This document shows, piece by piece, positions 54,068 through 61,224 of a stretch of 64,000 bases of DNA. Source of the stretch: Mesorhizobium loti (GTDB taxonomy: Bacteria; Pseudomonadota; Alphaproteobacteria; Rhizobiales; Rhizobiaceae); contig AP017605.1 in the NCBI GenBank assembly GCA_002356515.1, positions 2,914,001 through 2,978,000 of the forward strand, in the 5' to 3' direction. The notes below the pieces were generated by a model, which saw only the letters and a list, made by a program, of their open reading frames with translations, had not been told where the DNA came from and searched no databases. Every line of letters begins with the position of its first letter. The first letter of the stretch is position 1. The translations under genes were made by a program, and so were the position numbers.

Positions 54068-55519
54068 TTACTCTGCCTGAACCTGAACAATCTTACCGGG
54101 CTTGCCATCGGCGGTGGCAACGACGAGATAGCGCTTTTCGTCCTTGTGCTTGGCTTCGACGATCTGTCGGATCGGACCGACCGCGTTGACAATAGCCGAA
54201 CCGGCGGGATTGGTCATGAATGCTGCCAGGTCCTGAAGCTGACCGGTGCCATCGGGCTTGTCGGAAAGCGCAAGCACGTAAGGCATCTTCGGAACGAGGC
54301 CAGCGACGGCAGCCTGCAGAACCTGCGTCAGCCCCTGATTGAAGAGCGTGACGCTCGTCGACTGCTGCTTGTCCTTGTCACCCTTGGCCGCAAGCTTCAG
54401 GTGAGCGGCGTCTCCCGCCCCGCCAAGCGGCACGAGGTTCTGCATCCCATCGCCTTCGGGAACCGCGTTCGGGACGTAGGCGACCGCCTGCGGTGCCTGG
54501 CCGATCGGGATGTTGGCGATAACCTTGTTGGTCAGCGTATCGATGACGGCGAACTGGTCGGCATTCTCGAGGCCAACATACACTCGCGTGCCATCGCCCG
54601 ACGGCCAGATACCGTGCGGCAGGTTACCGACCGGGATGGTCGCGACCTGCTCGAAATTATCCGTGCGATACACCTTCACTTGGTTCAGGCCACCCACCGT
54701 CACGTAAGCAAAACTGCCGTTTTTGTTGACGACGAGATTGACGTGGTTGGTGATCGGTCCGGTATCGATGGTCTTGATGAGGTCAAACGGCGCTTGGGCG
54801 TTGAAGACCTGCGTCTTACCGACATCCTTCAGCGTGAACCAAACCTGCTTGCCGTCGGCGGAGGCGGCAATGTTCGGGCAGAAGGGGCTAACCTGCTTCA
54901 CATGGCCGACGATCTGATGGTCTGCGACGGTGACGACGGCGACATCCGGATTAAAGGAAGAGCAGATATAACCGTATTTGCCGTTCGGCGAGAATATCTG
55001 CATGCCGGGGCCAGGAGCGACCTTGATGCGGGTCTTTTCTTCGAAAGTGCTCGCGTCGATCACGGAGATATAGTCTTCGCCGCGGACTGTCACCCAGACT
55101 TCCTTGCCGTCGGGCGTAAAGAAGGCCTCATGCGGGGACCGGCCGACATAGGTCGTGTGCTTCACGGCATTGGTGGCCGTATCGATGAAAGTGACCGAAT
55201 TGGAGCCGATCGACACGATCGCGAGCGTCTTGTGATCCGGGGAGAAACCCATGCCGTGGACCAGCACCTGACCCTTGTAGAGGGGGCTCAGATTGCCGGG
55301 CTGTGGATCGCCAAGCTTGATGACGCCGAGAAGTTTGTTGTCGACCGGGTCGGAGACAGAAACCGTGTTGGAGAACTGCTCGGCCGCATAGACGCGGTCT
55401 TTGTGGCTGATCGGAATGTCCGGGTCGGAGGCGAGGCCGGGCGGCTGGCCGGCAAAAGCTGCCACGGGGGCAATTAAGGTGCTTGCCAGAAGAGCAAGGA
55501 TCTTCAGGTTGGTTCTCAT
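54068..55519 (-). CDS. Secreted YVTN-type beta-propeller protein
   Basis: A 483-residue periplasmic protein with a signal peptide (LALLASTLIAPVAAFAG). At least six blades are seen, with NTVSVSDPVDNKLLGVI, SNSVTFIDTATNAVKHT, KEVWVTVRGEDYISVIDAS and TRVYVGLENADQFAVIDTLTNKVIANIPIG. YVTN propellers often bind metals or partner with redox enzymes. No Cys-based haem motif is present. It stands 13 bp after the DUF305 gene. Confidence 0.88.
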   Translation of the reverse strand: MRTNLKILALLASTLIAPVAAFAGQPPGLASDPDIPISHKDRVYAAEQFSNTVSVSDPVDNKLLGVIKLGDPQPGNLSPLYKGQVLVHGMGFSPDHKTLAIVSIGSNSVTFIDTATNAVKHTTYVGRSPHEAFFTPDGKEVWVTVRGEDYISVIDASTFEEKTRIKVAPGPGMQIFSPNGKYGYICSSFNPDVAVVTVADHQIVGHVKQVSPFCPNIAASADGKQVWFTLKDVGKTQVFNAQAPFDLIKTIDTGPITNHVNLVVNKNGSFAYVTVGGLNQVKVYRTDNFEQVATIPVGNLPHGIWPSGDGTRVYVGLENADQFAVIDTLTNKVIANIPIGQAPQAVAYVPNAVPEGDGMQNLVPLGGAGDAAHLKLAAKGDKDKQQSTSVTLFNQGLTQVLQAAVAGLVPKMPYVLALSDKPDGTGQLQDLAAFMTNPAGSAIVNAVGPIRQIVEAKHKDEKRYLVVATADGKPGKIVQVQAE

Positions 55520-55532
55520 GTCTCGGTCCTTT

Positions 55533-56036
55533 TCAGTTGGCCGGTTTCATCGTCATCATCTGCATGGCCGGGGCCTTTGATGACGTCTCTTCGTGAGGGC
55601 TCTGTGTTGTCTTGGCATCATTGGGATCGACCTGCGTCGGCGCCGCGTCGGAGGCGGGAAGCGGATCGCCAAGCGCCATGCGCATAGCCGCGATCTCCTG
55701 TTGCTGGTCGACAATGATTTCTTGCGCGATCCGCTTGAGTTGCTCGTTATTGCCGTAGCGCAGGTAGGCGACGGCCATGTCGATCGCTCCTTGGTGATGC
55801 GGGAGCATCATCTCGACGAAATCGCGATTGACATCGCCTGTCGGCTTGACGGCCATGTCGTTCATCATTTTCACCATGGCTGCATCGTTTTCCTGCAGGA
55901 ATGGTGCTTCGTCCGTCACGCCGGATACGGTTTCATGATGGTGGGCTGGCACATCCTGGGCAAAGGCCCACATCGAGACGACGGCGAGCATCGATGTGGT
56001 TACCAGAATAGAAGTTCTGCGAAAAAAGGCGGTCAT
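55533..56036 (-). CDS. DUF305 copper-associated periplasmic protein
   Basis: A 167-residue protein with a signal peptide (SMLAVVSMWAFA). The DUF305 signature FLQENDAAMVKMMNDM, DFVEMMLPHHQGAIDMAVAYLRYG and QQQEIAAMR is present; these His and Met residues bind copper in CopM-type proteins. A His/Met-rich end (APAMQMMTMKPAN) adds possible metal ligands. It is the first gene of the set DUF305-propeller-sigma-anti-sigma. Confidence 0.92.
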   Translation of the reverse strand: MTAFFRRTSILVTTSMLAVVSMWAFAQDVPAHHHETVSGVTDEAPFLQENDAAMVKMMNDMAVKPTGDVNRDFVEMMLPHHQGAIDMAVAYLRYGNNEQLKRIAQEIIVDQQQEIAAMRMALGDPLPASDAAPTQVDPNDAKTTQSPHEETSSKAPAMQMMTMKPAN

Positions 56037-56194
56037 TTTTATCTCCTGATCTCTCTCGAAGAGTTCAGGAGGGTAGACACCGCAGGCAGCGGATTATTCC
56101 GGGCGAACTGAAATTTTTCTTGGCGATGCCGTGCCGGGTCGCGGCGGCATAGGATATTGAGATGAAAAAGCGACATCGGCGGCCTTGGATGCCG

Positions 56195-57079
56195 TCAAAA
56201 CGGATCCATGGTTCCGAAGGCGGCAACGAGCGCGATAACGACGGCGCCAAGCAGGAGTTCGAAGGCAGCGCCGGCCAACAACGCGGTTTCTGCCTCGCGG
56301 CGCTTTCTGCGAAAGAGGGGAACGAAGATATAACGATTGACGATGGCCGCGAGCGCCATGATCGCGACAAGTCCGATCTTGATGAGGAGCCTTGCCTGAT
56401 AGGGCGACCGCCAATCCGTCGGCAAATAACCGAGGATGAGCAAACTATTGGCCACGCCGCTCAAGATCGCTAGTGCGACGGCAACGTGGCCGAGCCTGGA
56501 GAATCGGGACAAAGCGACCAATGCTTGAGGCCGATGAGCAACGTCGCGTGCCGCCCGCATGACAAATACAAAACCAACAAGACCGCCAAACCATGCTCCG
56601 GAGGAAAGAACATGGACGATGTCGATGCAGGTATGAAGAGTGCGCTCAAAGCCCGTCCTCATTGCTGCATGCCCCGTCAGGGAAAGGCTCGTCAAGGAAC
56701 CGCCGGCCAAAACCGCCGCAAGAGTATGGCGACGTGGCATGAGCCAACGGGCCAGTCCAAGCAGTAACGAACCTGCGGCGAGCATATCCCATGCCCGTCC
56801 ACCGGGCGTCAGCGTGAGAAACGACCAGAGCGTCTGCGGGTCAACGGTCGCGCGCCAATCATCAGTCACGACAGCGATCTGCGCCGGAAGAACGACCAGG
56901 ACGCTTCCCGCCATCATCATTGTGCAAATTGCGGAGACCCCTGAAAAGCGCCGCACCAGGAGGGAGCATAAGGGTGGCGGCGTAGCGGCCGAAAACAACC
57001 CCCAACACCCCCAGAGCAACATGAGGGTGGTGTCAATAACGGCACGACCCAAAATCCAAAGCCCTTGCGGATCGATCAA
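56195..57079 (-). CDS. copD: CopD family copper-resistance membrane protein
   Basis: A 294-residue protein with about eight membrane helices. HVLSSGAWFGGLVGFVFVM, ALVALSRFSRLGHVAVALAILSG and YQARLLIKIGLVAIMALAAIVNRY are typical of CopD. It starts with TTG at 57079, overlapping the CopC stop as TTGA, so the two are coupled; the longer frame upstream is the shadow of copC. It may import copper from the CopC carrier. Confidence 0.85.
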   Translation of the reverse strand: MIDPQGLWILGRAVIDTTLMLLWGCWGLFSAATPPPLCSLLVRRFSGVSAICTMMMAGSVLVVLPAQIAVVTDDWRATVDPQTLWSFLTLTPGGRAWDMLAAGSLLLGLARWLMPRRHTLAAVLAGGSLTSLSLTGHAAMRTGFERTLHTCIDIVHVLSSGAWFGGLVGFVFVMRAARDVAHRPQALVALSRFSRLGHVAVALAILSGVANSLLILGYLPTDWRSPYQARLLIKIGLVAIMALAAIVNRYIFVPLFRRKRREAETALLAGAAFELLLGAVVIALVAAFGTMDPF

Positions 57080-57444
57080 GGCTTGACCGTGAAGCTGTAG
57101 CTGCCGTCGCTCTTGTGACCGTCGTTGGAAAGAATGTGCCATTTGACCGTATAGTCGCCAGGCCTGAGCGCCGATTGCAGAGGAATGGTGAGGGTTTCGT
57201 CTTCGTTCGACAGCTGCGCCTTGCCCGACGAAACCTGCGAACCCGAAGCGTCCTGCAGATTGGCACCGGAAAAAGCTAGGTTCAGTCCCTCTGTAAAGTC
57301 GAGCGTCACCGCCATCGGCGAGGTCGATATGATCGCCTTGTCGGCGGGCGTGACGCTCTTGAGATGGGCATGCGCGAACGCCGGGCCGGCTGCAAGAAAG
57401 AAACCGAGGCCGGCGAATGCGAGGAAAACGGAAGCATGTTTCAT
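57076..57444 (-). CDS. copC: CopC periplasmic copper-binding protein
   Basis: A 122-residue CopC protein. A signal peptide ends at PAFA, and the mature N-terminus HAHLKSVTPADKAIISTSP carries the conserved copper-binding His. The C-terminus has TVKWHILSNDGHKSDGSYSFTVKP with further ligands. The start MKHASVFLAF was chosen. It feeds copper to CopD, and perhaps to the copper proteins near by (pseudoazurin, DUF305). Confidence 0.93.
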   Translation of the reverse strand: MKHASVFLAFAGLGFFLAAGPAFAHAHLKSVTPADKAIISTSPMAVTLDFTEGLNLAFSGANLQDASGSQVSSGKAQLSNEDETLTIPLQSALRPGDYTVKWHILSNDGHKSDGSYSFTVKP

Positions 57445-58092
57445 CGATATGTCCTTCCATGCGTGGAGTGATTTCCACCGATGTGGACATCCGGGAAGCG
57501 CGCTTATTCCATCGGACAACGAAAATTGCCGCAGGTAATGTCGCAAGCGTGACGAGGCGTTCACGCAGAAATTCGCTTAGGAGAGCCAGACATTAAGGGG
57601 TCCAAGAAGATGGTCTTCATGGACACGTGAATGTCGGGTTCTCCAAACCCATCAATTTCGACAGCTTTTGTGGGTGATGCCTTAGTTGGATGCCGATTGG
57701 CGGAAAACAAAGTATGCATTGGCTCTCGGCCCAGGGGATTCGTCAGCTTTTGGGACCCTGCACAACAGTCCGCTACGACCGCGGAAGGCGAGCCGTCAAA
57801 CATGCTCGGCAAAGGAGTATTTCGGATTGATAGGGCGCAACGAGGTCATCGTGGAATATGCGTTGGCGGGTTCAGCGCATCGTTGCGGACGATGCGTCCT
57901 TAGCGCGCCGCCATGACGCACGTCGACAGATTTTAGTATGGCTTCGCTGGAACAGGTTTTGGGTTGGCCACGATACCGATCCGTCTCTGAGCTAGCGCGG
58001 GAACGCATGCTCAGGACGAACAGCAGCCGGGTCCTTATAGTGGTATCGCGGCGGGGAACTGCTCGAACGCGGTCATGTCATGCTGTTAGAGG
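57445..58092. other. Intergenic stretch without a supported gene
   Basis: Short overlapping frames on both strands have no ribosome site, domain or recognised motif. The base order is mixed, which fits decayed sequence between the copper genes and the tautomerase. Confidence 0.5.
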
Positions 58093-58326
58093 TCAACCCC
58101 TTTGCAGCCGCCAGCTTGCGGTATTCGCCGACGGGCATCCCGCCCAACCCCAATTCTCCATCTCTCCTTCCTCAAACACCACCCAGGTCCAGTCCAGCGG
58201 CTTCCCGAGGACGTCGAGTAGGACCTCACTCACGCCCTTGTAGATGGCTGCTTTCTGCTCCGCTGTAACATGGTCCACACCGGGCTCGGTGCCCTCGGGT
58301 GTGAGTTGGACGGTAACAATAGGCAT
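58093..58326 (-). CDS. 4-oxalocrotonate tautomerase family protein
   Basis: A 77-residue tautomerase. It begins MPIVTVQLTPEG, leaving Pro1 as the catalytic base, and has EQKAAIYKGVSEVLLDVLGKPLDWTWVVFEE, the family core. It would interconvert keto and enol forms of a small acid or similar compound. It follows the remains of an SDR on the same strand. Confidence 0.88.
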   Translation of the reverse strand: MPIVTVQLTPEGTEPGVDHVTAEQKAAIYKGVSEVLLDVLGKPLDWTWVVFEEGEMENWGWAGCPSANTASWRLQRG

Positions 58327-58364
58327 GAAGGGTCTCCCTTGACTGGTGGGTCAGTGGCGGTGGG

Positions 58365-58611
58365 TCAGTGGCCAGCGCTCTGGCCGCAGTCGACATGAAG
58401 CGTTCCCTCGTCACGAAAAAGGCATCCTCAAGAGGACCGCGCCGACGATGTCGGAAATCTCACCGAGGCGGCCCAGCGGATGCAAGGCGGCCAGCCCGTC
58501 GTACGTCTCCGGCGCATGCATCGGCGTCCTGATGACGCCCGGCGACACGGCGTTCACCCGGATTCCACTGCGGGCATATTCGATCATCATGCAGCGTGGA
58601 GGATGGTTCAG
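58365..58611 (-). pseudogene. SDR oxidoreductase remnant, C-terminal part, two frameshifts
   Basis: Three frames join to one SDR end: IEYARSGIRVNAVSPGVIRT with LHPLGRLGEISDIVGAVL, then LEDAFFVT, then TLHVDCGQSAGH followed by a stop at 58365. Frameshifts lie near 58420 and 58400. The N-terminal half is missing, cut at about 58600. It lies just upstream of the intact tautomerase and may once have been co-transcribed with it. Confidence 0.75.
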
Positions 58612-58814
58612 GCGAAGAAGCCCGCATCCTCTTCGCTGAGATACTTCCTGGCCCCTTCGGCGGCGATTATCGAGACCGAGCCCCGGCGCCTCCAGCAGGC
58701 GATTTCGCCGTGTCGAACTGCCACCACGTCGTGGAATGGCAGGCGGCAAGGCTTGATTGACTGATTGTCGCCGCCGGCAAATATTGACCGGAAGGCCCTA
58801 TTGTCGGCGTGTCT
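58608..58814 (-). pseudogene. Unrecognised C-terminal ORF remnant
   Basis: An open frame without a start reads DNQSIKPCRLPFHDVVAV, then GSVSIIAAEGARKYLSEEDAGFFA and a stop at 58608. It looks like the true end of a protein joined to the SDR remnant by a deletion. No family is recognised. Confidence 0.3.
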
Positions 58815-58843
58815 TGGTCAGCGAATCGTTCGAGGCACTGGAA

Positions 58844-60547
58844 ATGAGCCAATCGCAGGTCTTAGCGGCGCCGCCCGGATGGTTGCCGGACGCGTGGCTG
58901 CGCAACGCACGGCTGGTGTCGGGCCTTGTGCTTATGGCGTTCGTGACGCTGCATTTCCTGAACCATGCATTGCTCCTGATCTCGCTTGCAGCAGCGGAGA
59001 AGGGGCGCGCGGTGTTCCTGCTGATCTGGCGCAACCCGGCCGGCACGCTGCTCCTCTACGGCGCGGTCGCCACGCATCTCGTCCTTTCGCTGCTGGCGCT
59101 CTACCAGCGCCGCACGCTGGCTATGCCGGTGCGGGAGTGGGCGCAGATACTGCTCGGCCTCGCCATCCCGCTTCTGATTGCCGAGCACGTGGTCGGCACG
59201 CGTGCCATGCACGCCCTCTATGAAGCCAACGACACTTACGAGTTTGTGGTGCGCTCGCTATGGATCCTTGCCCCGCAGGTCGGGGTGCGGCAGGCGATCG
59301 CGGTGGTCGTCATCTGGGCGCATGGCTGCCTCGGCCTCTACTTCTGGCTGCGCCATCGTCAGTGGTATCCGCGCGTCGCCTCGGCTCTGCTTGTCTTGGC
59401 GGTGCTGGTTCCGGTGCTGGCGTTGCTCGGGTTCGCCAGCGCCGGAAAGGAGGTCTCCGCGATAGGACCGCCGCAGTCGCAGTCCATCGAGCCAGCCCTT
59501 TTCGACCGGGCGTTGGCGACCAAGGAGCGCATCGACAGCAGCATCTATGCCGGTTTTGCGGGACTGATCATACTGGTGCTGGCTGCGCGCATCGTTCGCG
59601 ACCGCATCGAGCGGCGCAACCTGATCGAGGTGCGCTATGCCGGCGGGCGCAAGGTGCGCGTTCCCCGCGGCTACAGCGTGCTCGACGCCAGCCGGCTGGG
59701 CGGCATCGCGCATTACGCCGTCTGCGGCGGGCGCGGACGCTGCTCGACCTGCCGCATCCGCGTGGTCGACGGCCTGGCCGAGCAGCCGGAGCCCGGTTCG
59801 ATCGAAGCGGCGACCCTGCGCCGCATCGCGGCCGACGGCGACGTGCGGCTCGCCTGCCAACTCAGGCCGCGCGGCGATCTTCGCGTCGCGCCGCTGCTGT
59901 CGCCGCCAGTCACGGCGGAGGGCCAGCTCGCCGCAACCGCCAACGATCCCGGCCACGAGAAGGTCGTGGTGGTGATGTTCTGCGACATGCGCGGCTTCAC
60001 CGCGATGACCGACCAGCGCCTGCCGTTCGACGTGGTCTTCCTGCTCAACCGCTATTTCGGCGTGGTCGGCCGCGCCGTCGAAAGCTCCGGCGGCCGCCTC
60101 GACAAGTTCGTCGGCGACGGCGCCATGGCGCTGTTCGGTTTGGAGACCACGCCCGGCGAGGCATGCCGCAACGCGCTCTCCGCCGCCAGCGCCATCGTCG
60201 AAGGGGTTCGCGCCCTCAGCGACGACCTTGCCGAGGAACTGCGCGCCACTATCAGGGTCGCGATCGGCATCCATGTCGGCCAGGCGATCGTCGGCTCGAT
60301 GGGCTACGGCGCGGTCATGAACGTGACCGCGATCGGCGACACTATCAACGTCGGCAGCCGGCTGGAGGCCGCGGCGAAGGAATTCGAGGCCGAGATCGTC
60401 GTCTCCGAAGCGGCGGTGCGGCTTTCGGGCATGGACCTACCCGGCGCGGAGGCGCGCGAGATCGACATCCGCGGCCGCGCGCGCCCGCTCGGCGTGCTGG
60501 TCGTGCCGCGCGGCGCGGCGGTGCCGATCGCCTTGCCGACAAAATGA
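58844..60547 (+). CDS. Class III adenylate cyclase with six-helix membrane domain and 2Fe-2S ferredoxin domain
   Basis: A 567-residue protein. Six helices in the first 250 residues carry His residues in FVTLHFLNHALLL, VATHLVLSLL, IAEHVVGTR and WAHGCLGLYFWLRH, a pattern like SdhC-type haem anchors. A ferredoxin domain follows with HYAVCGGRGRCSTCRIRV and LACQLRP, the four Cys of a 2Fe-2S cluster. The cyclase domain has VVVMFCDMRGFTAMTD, GDGAMALFG and GDTINVGSRLEAAA. It resembles the redox-type CyaC of S. meliloti and would couple quinone or redox state to cAMP. The start MSQSQVLAA was chosen. Confidence 0.93.
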   Translation: MSQSQVLAAPPGWLPDAWLRNARLVSGLVLMAFVTLHFLNHALLLISLAAAEKGRAVFLLIWRNPAGTLLLYGAVATHLVLSLLALYQRRTLAMPVREWAQILLGLAIPLLIAEHVVGTRAMHALYEANDTYEFVVRSLWILAPQVGVRQAIAVVVIWAHGCLGLYFWLRHRQWYPRVASALLVLAVLVPVLALLGFASAGKEVSAIGPPQSQSIEPALFDRALATKERIDSSIYAGFAGLIILVLAARIVRDRIERRNLIEVRYAGGRKVRVPRGYSVLDASRLGGIAHYAVCGGRGRCSTCRIRVVDGLAEQPEPGSIEAATLRRIAADGDVRLACQLRPRGDLRVAPLLSPPVTAEGQLAATANDPGHEKVVVVMFCDMRGFTAMTDQRLPFDVVFLLNRYFGVVGRAVESSGGRLDKFVGDGAMALFGLETTPGEACRNALSAASAIVEGVRALSDDLAEELRATIRVAIGIHVGQAIVGSMGYGAVMNVTAIGDTINVGSRLEAAAKEFEAEIVVSEAAVRLSGMDLPGAEAREIDIRGRARPLGVLVVPRGAAVPIALPTK

Positions 60548-61224
60548 GATGCGAAGGCGGTTTTTTTGGAACCTGTGTTCGGATTTCTAGCGTCGCAAAA
60601 CCTGCAATCGCACACGTTCGTCAACGCCCTCAACAAACCACGTCGTGGGCCCCCTTCCGAAAATTTCATAAAAATCAGCCACTTAAGCGGTTGTTTTGGT
60701 GGGCCCGGAGGGCGCCTTCAAATCGTTGATTTTGTTATCTTTTTCGTGGGCACAAATCAAGAATTGTTCCGCATCGTCCCGCATGGTTCCGCCGCTCATG
60801 TAGCTGGAACACGCGATTCTCCAACGACCCTGTTGGCATCTGGCATGTGACGCCCATGCCTTCTATGCAGCATCAGCTACCCTATGCCTCCTTCCCGCCA
60901 AGAGCCGCCGTCACTGAGCCGTTCTCTGAATGACGTGTTCGGGCCAGGAGCAGTAGGTCCGCTTGAGGTGCAGAGAAGACGACAGCGGACCGTTCAATCT
61001 CCAAAGGTCCGGCGACGTGAGCTGACCCGAAACGAGCATCAGATGCAGTGACAGCCCACGTGGCTGGTCTTGGTTGAAATTCGCCGGATTGCACTGGAAT
61101 GCGCATGTCGTATAAGTTCGAATGCGGCATAAACCCGTGAACGGTCGACGCCCGTCTCGCAGGCGGATGTTCTCTCCGCATTGAGCGCGACCATGAAGGT
61201 AGTCACGAGCTACCGGAGTCCACC
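60548..61224. other. Intergenic region with possible att repeat
   Basis: It holds the right copy of TTTTGGTGGGCC at 60694-60705, and an inverted repeat GGTAG-TCACGAG-CTACC (61198-61214) directly before the SD of the regulator at 61225. No gene is supported; the minus-strand frames lack ribosome sites. Confidence 0.45.
60694..60705. repeat. Candidate attachment-site repeat (right)
   Basis: TTTTGGTGGGCC followed by CGGAGGG; the complement CCCTCCGGGCCCACCA looks like the acceptor and CCA end of a tRNA, but the sequence departs from a tRNA before the T-loop. It matches the 12 bp at 41114-41125 next to the integrase. Confidence 0.3.

Noticed and set aside
57561..57903. Overlapping short ORFs on both strands
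   Set aside because: None has an SD, homology or biased composition; treated as non-coding.
60882..61181. Minus-strand ORF of 99 codons upstream of the last regulator
   Set aside because: No ribosome site, no motif, and it covers the promoter region of the well-supported gene at 61225.
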